A model generated the notes under the pieces. It saw only the letters and a program-made list of their open reading frames with translations. It made no database searches and was not told the DNA's origin. The position numbers and the translations under genes were made by a program. A DNA stretch of 7,644 nt, from positions 1 to 7,644 of the forward strand of contig JBBRSC010000167.1 of NCBI GenBank assembly GCA_038245795.1. Reading direction: 5' to 3'. Positions 1 to 4,393 of this stretch are shown here, in pieces; positions within the stretch are counted from its first letter, which is position 1; each line of letters starts with the position of its first letter. This stretch comes from JBBRSC01 sp038245795 (GTDB taxonomy: Bacteria > Actinomycetota > Acidimicrobiia > Acidimicrobiales > Microtrichaceae).

Positions 1-44
1 CCTGCCCCGCGTACGCGTCGGCCGTTGGTGTCCACGTCGTGGCC

Positions 45-359
45 TCAGTCGAGCGGTTCGACTAGGTCAGCGGTGATGGTGCGAGTGCGGAAGAGCCACG
101 TCGAGCCGAAGACCCACAGACCGACTGCGACCACGTCGACGATGTCTTCCGCCGTCTGAGGCCCGCCACCAATCTCAGGCGATATCAGCGTCGCACCGTT
201 CGGGGCGTAGTTGAACCAGCCGTCAGCTCCGAAGACGTTCGTCATCGCCAATCGAATTGCGAGGTAGGAGGCAACGACGTACAGGAGCACTCCCCACCCG
301 ATCGACACGACGACTTGTTGCGCCCGGTTCAGCCCTTTGTTCCTCAATGACTGACCCAC
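45..359 (-). CDS. Small two-TM hypothetical membrane protein
   Basis: This encodes a 104-residue protein with no function I can assign. It starts with a short basic N-terminus (RNKGLNRAQ), followed by a hydrophobic helix at about residues 15-38, a Gly/Trp/Tyr-containing loop with the motif GWFNYAPN (47-54), and a second hydrophobic helix at about 72-91 ending in basic residues (RTR). This layout resembles a group of short, unnamed two-TM actinobacterial proteins that I recall carrying an RAQ...GW(F/Y)xYAP pattern; the resemblance is from memory only. The start is GTG at 359, with no Shine-Dalgarno sequence but a TAGTCT box ending 6 nt upstream, so a leaderless mRNA is possible. An internal TTG at codon 5 is an alternative start. 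The gene stands alone at the window edge. Coding status is likely; function is unknown. Confidence 0.6.
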   Translation of the reverse strand: MGQSLRNKGLNRAQQVVVSIGWGVLLYVVASYLAIRLAMTNVFGADGWFNYAPNGATLISPEIGGGPQTAEDIVDVVAVGLWVFGSTWLFRTRTITADLVEPLD

Positions 360-365
360 AGCACG

Positions 366-371
366 AGACTA
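366..371 (-). promoter_or_regulatory. Candidate -10 box for the small membrane protein
   Basis: TAGTCT fits the degenerate actinobacterial -10 pattern TANNNT. It lies 6 nt before the GTG at 359, which would place the transcription start on or next to the start codon. No convincing -35 hexamer is visible at 16-18 bp spacing. The call is weak on its own and rests mainly on the same geometry recurring elsewhere in the window. Confidence 0.28.
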
Positions 372-547
372 CAGAGAAGGTGCGAACCCAATCAGACGTT
401 GTTCGGTCCACCGTCGCCAGGCCTGGGTCAAACTCGACGACTGTCGGCGCTGAACGCGCAACGGTGACCCTGACGATCGCTGCCGGTCAGTGTAGGGCCA
501 ACACAGGGGCGACTGCATCGGGTTGCACTGTGCCGGACAGTCCCAGA
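372..547. other. Stretch with no supported gene
   Basis: Several open frames cross this stretch on both strands, but none has a recognisable domain, a convincing start or natural-looking composition. I see no RNA gene, strong hairpin or repeat. With the doubtful ORF at 548-859 discounted, the gene-poor gap runs from 360 to 874. It is plausibly decayed accessory DNA. Confidence 0.5.
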
Positions 548-859
548 TCATTCGACCCTCGGCCAAGCCATACCCCGGGGTGCTTCGCGGATACCCGTGC
601 AATACTCCTCGGCGCCGTCAGCGACCATCGACGTGTAGTACGCACTGAACGAAATGGCACCTGACCACCACACAATCCAGGTCGGGTCATCAACGAATCG
701 CACTGGAATTTCTGGAGGCTCTGACGTGCTCTGAGCTCCGCTCAGGTTGATCTCATCCTGTGTCTCCTCGCGCCCTGAAGGTCGGAAGTTCAGGCGTTGA
801 GGATCGACGTTCGCCCGGGCGGTGCGACGGATTCCGGTTGTTTTCGTTACGTCTGTCAC
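548..859 (-). CDS. Doubtful hypothetical ORF, 103 aa, downstream of vapC
   Basis: This open frame of 103 codons begins at GTG 859, only 15 nt beyond the vapC stop and on the same strand, so it could be a third cistron of that operon. The N-terminal half is polar and low in recognisable structure. The C-terminal half (about residues 51-103) contains an aromatic segment with WIVWWSG and AYYTS that looks more protein-like, but it matches no family I know. By hand count about 38 of the 103 sense codons end in A or T, a weaker GC bias at the third position than the core genes to the right show. There is no Shine-Dalgarno sequence. It may be a real orphan, the remnant of a longer gene, or a chance frame. 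Confidence 0.28.
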   Translation of the reverse strand: MTDVTKTTGIRRTARANVDPQRLNFRPSGREETQDEINLSGAQSTSEPPEIPVRFVDDPTWIVWWSGAISFSAYYTSMVADGAEEYCTGIREAPRGMAWPRVE

Positions 860-874
860 CGGATTGTGACCAGG

Positions 875-1291
875 TCAGGGGAGGAGTTCGAACGCTTCGC
901 AGTGGGCGGGTCGAACGACGGCGAAGTCGCGCCGGTCGAGCGTCGCGATGGTGGTGATGTTGAGTCGTTCAGCGATCGCGATCACTGACGCGTCGACGAG
1001 GCCGAGGCCGAGGTCTGCGTAACGGCGGATCAGCTCGACGGCTCGTACGTAGTCATTGGGGGTGAGGTTCACGACGGTGAGTTCACCGGCGATGACGGCG
1101 TCGAGCAGCGCTACTTCGGCGTCGACACCAACGTTGTTCTCGAGTTGCCACGACGCTTCAGCGATGACGGTGACGGGAACGAGAAGCCCCCGGGGTGCGC
1201 GCATGTCGAGCAGAGCTGAACAGTTTGCGTGGGCGGCATCATCGGCGTCGATCGCGCCAAGAAGCACACCGGTGTCAACGAGGATCGACAC
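875..1291 (-). CDS. vapC: VapC-type PIN-domain toxin (RNase)
   Basis: This encodes a 138-residue PIN-domain protein, the usual length for VapC. VapC toxins are Mg2+-dependent endoribonucleases that cleave tRNA or rRNA and are held inactive by the cognate VapB. The acidic active-site set is visible: D6 in ILVDTG at the first strand, E45 in VIAEASW, D100 in the GLVDASVIAIAE helix, and D119 with D122 in LDRRDF. I chose GTG at 1291 because it puts the motif ILVDTG at residues 3-8, the standard PIN N-terminus; the frame is open further upstream to 1369, but that would add 26 residues lying inside the antitoxin coding region. The GTG lies 4 nt after the vapB stop (1298-1296), so translation is probably coupled. 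All catalytic residues are present, so the toxin looks intact. The RNA target cannot be read from sequence. Confidence 0.88.
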   Translation of the reverse strand: MSILVDTGVLLGAIDADDAAHANCSALLDMRAPRGLLVPVTVIAEASWQLENNVGVDAEVALLDAVIAGELTVVNLTPNDYVRAVELIRRYADLGLGLVDASVIAIAERLNITTIATLDRRDFAVVRPAHCEAFELLP

Positions 1292-1295
1292 CGGG

Positions 1296-1535
1296 TCAGA
1301 AGTCGCGTGCGGTGAGCCCGGCGGTCTGCTCGGCACGAATCTCGCGGTGACGGCGCGAGAGGTCACCACGCCCGGAATGGCCAGCCCCGATGAAGCTCAA
1401 CCGATGTTGGGGCGTTTCGGCGGGGAAGCTGTCGGCGAGTTCCGCGACGAGTTGGTCGAGAGTGACGCCGCGTCGGGTTGCTTCGGCTTGAAGGCGGGCT
1501 TGGGCCTCGGCGGGAAGATCGAGCGTCACGGTCAC
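1296..1535 (-). CDS. vapB: VapB-type ribbon-helix-helix antitoxin
   Basis: This encodes a 79-residue antitoxin directly upstream of the PIN toxin. The N-terminus MTVTLDLP forms the DNA-binding beta strand of a ribbon-helix-helix fold, followed by two helices (about 9-22 and 24-37, with the turn TRRGVTLDQLV). The tail from about residue 45 carries LSFIGAGHSGRGDLS, the kind of flexible, Gly/Ser-rich segment with which VapB wraps the VapC active site. RHH antitoxins dimerise, bind the operon promoter and repress it together with the toxin. The start is taken as GTG 1535; a second in-frame GTG two codons later is a less likely alternative. No Shine-Dalgarno sequence precedes it, and a TACAAT box ends 7 nt upstream, which suggests a leaderless transcript. 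Confidence 0.85.
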   Translation of the reverse strand: MTVTLDLPAEAQARLQAEATRRGVTLDQLVAELADSFPAETPQHRLSFIGAGHSGRGDLSRRHREIRAEQTAGLTARDF

Positions 1536-1570
1536 AACCCCAATTGTAGACGGCCGGGGTGACAGTCGAA
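1531..1570 (-). promoter_or_regulatory. vapBC promoter with inverted-repeat operator
   Basis: Reading the minus strand, TTCGAC (1570-1565) and TACAAT (1548-1543) form a plausible -35/-10 pair with a 16 bp spacer. The predicted start falls at about 1536-1535, on the GTG of vapB. ACCCC (1560-1556) and GGGGT (1541-1537) form an inverted repeat spaced 14 nt apart around the -10 box. GTCAC (1563-1559) and GTGAC (1535-1531) add an outer arm, offset by a few bases. RHH antitoxins autoregulate through such repeats; assigning this one to VapB is inference. Confidence 0.5.
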
Positions 1571-1672
1571 CAGGACAACATCTCGTCTACCAGGCTCCGT
1601 CGACGAACGAGCAGCTTCGAGTTCGGTGACCTTGGCCGCCTGGACGACCCGTTGCGCTTCGACGAACACGAC

Positions 1673-1832
1673 CTCGGCGGGAGTGCCTGCGGAGGTCGTC
1701 TCCGAGCGCCTGGGGCAGAGCTCGGTGACCGTGACGCTGGACCTCTACTCCCACGTCATGCCAGCCGTCGAAGGCGAGCATGCCGACGCCGTTGCGAAGC
1801 TCATCGGTAGGAATCGCCGCAAGCTTCTGTGA
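1673..1832 (+). pseudogene. Tyrosine recombinase (phage-type integrase), C-terminal remnant
   Basis: In the frame ending at TGA 1830-1832 the peptide reads SAGVPAEVVSERLGQSS, then VTVTLDLYSHVMPAVEGEHADAVAKLI. This is the C-terminal end of the catalytic domain of a tyrosine recombinase: the helix leading into the LGHSS motif, followed by the nucleophile Tyr in LDLYSHV. About 50 residues survive of a protein that is normally 300-400 long. The arm-binding, core-binding and N-terminal catalytic parts, including the Arg-Lys-His residues, are absent. The motif His is Gln here (LGQSS). Upstream of about 1673 the same frame becomes unrelated sequence, which fixes the approximate breakpoint. The relic is inactive and marks a former integrative element or prophage. 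Confidence 0.8.
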
Positions 1833-1847
1833 CCACGTTGTGACCAC
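1828..1847 (+). repeat. TGTGACCA double repeat, copy 1 (recombinase side)
   Basis: The sequence TGTGACCACGTTGTGACCAC contains TGTGACCA twice, 11 bp apart. It overlaps the stop codon of the recombinase relic. It matches the copy at 2116-2135 in 18 of 20 positions, differing only in the two central bases (CG against AA). Possible roles are a recombinase arm-type site, part of an attachment site, or an operator. Confidence 0.6.
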
Positions 1848-2115
1848 GACGCTGCCTCCGTTCGGCGGTCGATCTCACAACCCTTGCGTGGCGCGGGTTT
1901 CGCCCGTCGAGCTGAGTGCACCTGAGCGCGCAGCTCTTGAACTATCGAACCGTGATGAAACGGGTGCTGGACCGACTTGCCACGCCAGCTACCGGACAGA
2001 CAGGAGACCTCTCGCCCTATCTTCAGATCTCAGCGGGGTGTGAAGGGGCGAGTTCAACCGGTCTTCGCGACAGCGGCATCGTTGCTGTGTGCCAGCCGAG
2101 ACCTCACGGCGCGTT

Positions 2116-2135
2116 TGTGACCAAATTGTGACCAC
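2116..2135 (+). repeat. TGTGACCA double repeat, copy 2 (toxin-antitoxin side)
   Basis: The sequence TGTGACCAAATTGTGACCAC is the second copy of the 20 bp element at 1828-1847, in the same orientation and 288 bp away start to start. Again TGTGACCA recurs at one-helical-turn (11 bp) spacing. It lies about 20 bp upstream of the inverted repeat in the AbrB-type antitoxin promoter. A single TTGTGACCA also occurs at 864-872. Confidence 0.6.
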
Positions 2136-2155
2136 CGAGATGGGTACTGCCGCTA

Positions 2156-2182
2156 TCCTTACAATATCTCAGAAGTAAGGAG
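2156..2182 (+). promoter_or_regulatory. Second toxin-antitoxin promoter, operator and Shine-Dalgarno
   Basis: TACAAT (2160-2165) is a good -10 box, predicting a start at about 2172. No good -35 is visible 17 bp upstream. TCCTTAC (2156-2162) and GTAAGGA (2175-2181) form a perfect 7 bp inverted repeat with a 12 nt spacer, straddling the -10 and the start point. AAGGAG (2177-2182), 6 nt before ATG 2189, is the clearest Shine-Dalgarno sequence in the window and fixes that start. An antitoxin operator is the simplest reading. A transcript beginning further upstream could instead fold this repeat over the ribosome site. Confidence 0.5.
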
Positions 2183-2188
2183 TCGGGA

Positions 2189-2437
2189 ATGGATGCTGCT
2201 GCACGTGTTTCGTCGAAGGGTCAGGTCACGGTGCCGAAAGCTGTTCGCGTCGCGCTCGGCATCGTCGAGGGTGATGAGGTCGTGTTCCGAGTGGAAGGAA
2301 ACCGCGCTGTGCTCGCGCGCACTGCGGGCTTCCTCGATCTGGCCGGGTCGATTCCAGTGCCGGCGGGTAAACGCAACGTTGCGTGGGATGAGGTGATCCG
2401 CTCGACGCGTTCGAACCGGGTGGCCTCCAAGCGGTGA
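2189..2437 (+). CDS. AbrB/MazE-type antitoxin of a VapBC pair
   Basis: This encodes an 82-residue protein with a SpoVT/AbrB swapped-hairpin DNA-binding domain at about residues 4-45. The signature ARVSSKGQVTVPKAVRVALG is followed by EGDEVVFRVEGNRAVL. The C-terminal tail (about 48-82, from GFLDLAGSIPVP onward) would be the toxin-neutralising segment. AbrB-fold antitoxins commonly pair with PIN toxins as well as MazF. Here the next gene is a PIN protein, so VapB is the functional name although the fold differs from the RHH antitoxin at 1296-1535. The start is ATG 2189, supported by AAGGAG 6 nt upstream. The stop TGA (2435-2437) overlaps the GTG of the toxin (2434) by 4 nt, indicating translational coupling. 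Autoregulation through the inverted repeat at 2156-2181 is likely but inferred. Confidence 0.88.
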   Translation: MDAAARVSSKGQVTVPKAVRVALGIVEGDEVVFRVEGNRAVLARTAGFLDLAGSIPVPAGKRNVAWDEVIRSTRSNRVASKR

Positions 2438-2835
2438 GCGCGTTCGTCGATACGAACATCCTCGTCCGTCACCTCACTGGCGACCCTGCGCCGATGGCGG
2501 CGCGCGCTACAGCGTTTCTGCAGTCAGCGACTGTCTTGCTGTTGGCGGATCTCATCGTCGCCGAGACGGTCTACGTGTTGGAGTCTTTCTACGAGGCACC
2601 ACGCGTACAGATTGCAGATTCGGTCCGTTCGCTCTTGGCGTTCGATGCGATCGTCACGGTCGACCCTGCCCTCCTGTTGCGAGCGGTCGAGGTGTACGAG
2701 ACGGCCCGCATCGATTTCGCCGAGGCCTACTTGGTCGCTTGCGCCGAGAGCACGGGTGTCAACAAGGTGGTGTCCTTCGACCGGTCGATCGACCGAGTTC
2801 ACACCGTCGAACGGATCGAACCGCCGAAGCAGTGA
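2434..2835 (+). CDS. vapC: VapC-type PIN-domain toxin (second pair)
   Basis: This encodes a 133-residue PIN-domain ribonuclease. D6 sits in the N-terminal motif SAFVDTNILVRHLTGD, E44 in LIVAETVYVLESFY, D94 in ARIDFAEAYLVA, and D116 in VSFDRSIDRV with D120 nearby, so the metal-binding acidic site is complete. The VDTNILVRHLTGD opening is typical of PIN toxins paired with AbrB-type antitoxins. The GTG start overlaps the antitoxin stop by 4 nt (GTGA) and positions the first strand correctly. The sequence diverges strongly from the toxin at 875-1291 outside the catalytic residues, so the two pairs are independent acquisitions rather than a duplication. The gene ends 76 bp before the tRNA-Leu and faces it tail to tail. 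The specific RNA target is unknown. Confidence 0.9.
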   Translation: MSAFVDTNILVRHLTGDPAPMAARATAFLQSATVLLLADLIVAETVYVLESFYEAPRVQIADSVRSLLAFDAIVTVDPALLLRAVEVYETARIDFAEAYLVACAESTGVNKVVSFDRSIDRVHTVERIEPPKQ

Positions 2836-2911
2836 TCCACGATGCAATGGCCAGGGGTTGGCCTCGCAGATCGCGTGCCGATTCGAGTGGCCTGAACTGC
2901 GTCGACCTGAG

Positions 2912-2995
<84 letters not shown>

Positions 2996-3005
2996 GGCGT
3001 CGCAG

Positions 3006-3011
3006 AATGTA
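3006..3011 (-). promoter_or_regulatory. Candidate -10 box of tRNA-Leu
   Basis: TACATT on the minus strand ends 10 nt before the mature 5' end of the tRNA, giving a short 5' leader. At 17 bp spacing the -35 position reads GGACCG, a poor match; TTGGGA is 20 bp away. The hexamer position is convincing, but the promoter as a whole is only moderately supported. Confidence 0.35.
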
Positions 3012-3108
3012 GCGCAGACAACCCCATCCGGTCCCAACGCGAGTTCGCTGCGGGCTTGAGAATCCTGTGACCCTGCCCGACGCCGCACCCTCGACTCGAC
3101 GGCATCAG

Positions 3109-3114
3109 TAACCT
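3109..3114 (+). promoter_or_regulatory. Candidate -10 box of fhaA, leaderless geometry
   Basis: TAACCT is followed by exactly 6 nt and then the GTG of fhaA at 3121. There is no Shine-Dalgarno sequence, so a leaderless mRNA starting at the G of the start codon fits. No good -35 is present. GACGCCG (3079-3085) and CGGCATC (3100-3106) form an imperfect inverted repeat (6 of 7) just upstream, which may be chance. Confidence 0.38.
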
Positions 3115-3120
3115 TGCGCC

Positions 3121-3780
3121 GTGGGCATCAACAGTTTTGAGCAACGCCTGGAACGTGGCGTCGAAGGATTCTTCGGTCGCGTGTTCCGTTCCGGGCTCCG
3201 CCCCGTCGAGATGGGACGCAAGCTTGTCCGCGAAATGGACGCCAACCGCACAGTTGGGGTCAACGGGCGCACCCTCGTCCCCAACGCATTTCGGTTCACG
3301 CTGAGCATCGATGACCACTTGCAGCTCACCGATATGGAACAGCAGTTGCTCCGTGATCTCGGCGACGCTGCTCGGGAACACGCCCGAGACGAGCAGTACC
3401 GCTTCGCAGGACCGGTCGAGATCGAGCTGCTCAGCGACGACAGCGTCCGTCCGGGAATCTTCCGAGTGCAGAGTCGATTCAAGGAGACCGAAGGCGGAGC
3501 GGGCGTCGGATCGCTGATCCTCCCCGACGGCGATCGCGTGCCGCTCGGCAACTACGTGGTGAGCGTCGGCCGTGGCCCCGACTGCACGATCGTGCTGGGG
3601 GATCCCAACGTGAGCCGCCGTCACGCCGAGATCCGCCCGACTCCCGATGGCTTCGCCGTCTTCGACCTTGCCTCCACCAACGGCACCAAGGTCAATCAGG
3701 TCCGCGTGCCCGAGGCATCGCTCAACGACGGCGACATGGTCCAGTTCGGAAACACGATCTTCCGCTTCGAATCGCTCTGA
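3121..3780 (+). CDS. fhaA: FhaA: DUF3662 and FHA-domain phosphopeptide adaptor
   Basis: This encodes a 219-residue cytoplasmic protein. Residues about 1-118 form the FhaA N-terminal domain (DUF3662), opening with GINSFEQRLERGVEGFFGRVF and the conserved PVEMGRKLVREMD and LVPNAFRFTLS segments. Residues about 131-219 form an FHA domain with GR (150-151), SRRH (165-168) and STNGT (185-189), the residues that bind phosphothreonine. In mycobacteria FhaA binds phosphorylated partners, including the MviN pseudokinase domain, and tunes peptidoglycan synthesis; that role is family knowledge. Mycobacterial FhaA is about 527 residues because of a long low-complexity linker, which is almost absent here (about 119-130). 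The start is GTG 3121, directly after the candidate -10 box and matching the family N-terminus. It opens the fha-pstP-rodA-pbpA gene cluster and is separated by 58 bp from fhaB. Confidence 0.93.
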   Translation: MGINSFEQRLERGVEGFFGRVFRSGLRPVEMGRKLVREMDANRTVGVNGRTLVPNAFRFTLSIDDHLQLTDMEQQLLRDLGDAAREHARDEQYRFAGPVEIELLSDDSVRPGIFRVQSRFKETEGGAGVGSLILPDGDRVPLGNYVVSVGRGPDCTIVLGDPNVSRRHAEIRPTPDGFAVFDLASTNGTKVNQVRVPEASLNDGDMVQFGNTIFRFESL

Positions 3781-3794
3781 ATCGACCGGCCGGG

Positions 3795-3810
3795 CTCGAA
3801 CCTGTTCGAG
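3795..3810 (+). promoter_or_regulatory. 16 bp palindrome between fhaA and fhaB
   Basis: CTCGAAC-CT-GTTCGAG is a perfect 7 bp inverted repeat with a 2 nt centre, beginning 15 nt after the fhaA stop. It covers the position where a -35 would stand relative to TAGCAT at 3824-3829. No T-run follows, so it is not a typical intrinsic terminator. It could be an operator for an internal fhaB promoter or a processing hairpin (6 bp stem, 4 nt loop). Confidence 0.4.
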
Positions 3811-3823
3811 TGCCACGCACCGG

Positions 3824-3829
3824 TAGCAT
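3824..3829 (+). promoter_or_regulatory. Candidate internal -10 box before fhaB
   Basis: TAGCAT lies 9 nt before the GTG of fhaB (3839), within the only sizeable gap of the operon. Together with the absence of a Shine-Dalgarno sequence, it suggests an internal promoter with a nearly leaderless transcript. There is no clear -35; the upstream palindrome occupies that place. Confidence 0.33.
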
Positions 3830-3838
3830 CTCATTCCG

Positions 3839-4393
3839 GTGCCCGAGCAACTTCTGACCGTCCTGAACCTGTGCATGCTGGCACTGCTGTATCTCTTCTT
3901 CCTTCGCGTCGTTCGCGCCGTCTGGACCGAGACGAAGCAACCAGGCGTCGCTCGAGCGGCAACCCGCCGTCGCCCCGCCAAGACATCGAAGGCGCCGACC
4001 CCGGTACCCCTGGTCGGTGTCCCGAAGCGACCGGCCACACCCGTCCCGCATCGAGCGCCCTCATCCCCTCCCCAGGCTGCAACAACCCCACCCTCCCCGA
4101 AGGTGCTCCCCACTGAGATCGTCGCTGTGAGCCCGATTGCGCTGGCTGGCACCCGTCATGTGTTGTCAGCCGAAGTCACCGTGGGGCGAGCCCCCTCCGC
4201 CACCATCACCATCGATGACTCCTACCTGTCTGCGGTTCATACACGCATCTTCCGCCGAGGTGACCACTACATGGTCGAAGACCTCGGTTCGACCAACGGC
4301 ACCTACGTGAACCGTCAGAAGGTGACCGCCGCTGTAGCGGTCGTCATTGGCGACCGGATCAGCACCGGCAACGTCGATTGGGATGTTCGCTGA
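3839..4393 (+). CDS. fhaB: FhaB (FipA-like): membrane-anchored FHA protein
   Basis: This encodes a 184-residue protein. Residues about 5-27 form one N-terminal transmembrane helix (LLTVLNLCMLALLYLFFLRVV), followed by a basic, Pro/Ala-rich linker (about 31-92) and a C-terminal FHA domain (about 93-184). The FHA signature residues are GR (116-117), S131 and H134 in SAVH, and STNGT (151-155), so phosphothreonine binding looks intact. The domain is oriented to the cytoplasm. The M. tuberculosis homologue FhaB/FipA is a PknB substrate linked to FtsZ-FtsQ and septal wall synthesis; that comes from the family, not this sequence. The start is GTG 3839, which gives the expected immediate N-terminal helix. 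The stop TGA shares its last base with the pstP ATG (TGATG), so pstP is translationally coupled. Confidence 0.9.
   Translation: MPEQLLTVLNLCMLALLYLFFLRVVRAVWTETKQPGVARAATRRRPAKTSKAPTPVPLVGVPKRPATPVPHRAPSSPPQAATTPPSPKVLPTEIVAVSPIALAGTRHVLSAEVTVGRAPSATITIDDSYLSAVHTRIFRRGDHYMVEDLGSTNGTYVNRQKVTAAVAVVIGDRISTGNVDWDVR

Larger units (their letters stand above)
1536..2155. other. Intergenic region with recombinase relic, repeats and no intact gene
   Basis: About 620 bp lie between the two divergently oriented toxin-antitoxin operons. The contents are the vapBC promoter (1531-1570), unassigned sequence (1571-1672), the 3' relic of a tyrosine recombinase (1673-1832), one copy of a 20 bp repeat (1828-1847), a stretch with no recognisable gene or RNA (1848-2115), and the second repeat copy (2116-2135). 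Frames open across 1848-2115 give low-complexity, unnatural peptides. The whole region reads as debris of an integrated element. Confidence 0.6.

Noticed and set aside
1563..1724. A minus-strand reading opposite the recombinase relic with a helix-like stretch (EVVFVEAQRVVQAAK)
   Set aside because: It overlaps the recognisable recombinase frame for part of its length, has no good start, and matches no family I know.
1522..1738. An inverted 14 bp identity (GTGACCGTGACGCT) between the vapB start (minus, 1535-1522) and the recombinase relic (plus, 1725-1738)
   Set aside because: Both encode the peptide VTVTLDL in different proteins with the same preferred codons. The match stops where the peptides diverge, so coincidence is the simpler explanation.
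1916..2131. A 71-codon plus-strand frame in the spacer between the repeats
   Set aside because: It has no ribosome site, no domain and an unnatural composition, and it ends inside the TGTGACCA repeat.
2849..2863. GGCCA-GGGGT-TGGCC hairpin between vapC and tRNA-Leu as a bidirectional terminator
   Set aside because: The stem is only 5 bp and has no T-run on either strand. It is too weak to call as a terminator.
3797..3808. CGAAC-CT-GTTCG as an SOS (LexA) box
   Set aside because: The established actinobacterial/Bacillus-type box is GAAC-N4-GTTC. Here the spacer is 2 nt, and the downstream genes are not DNA-repair genes.
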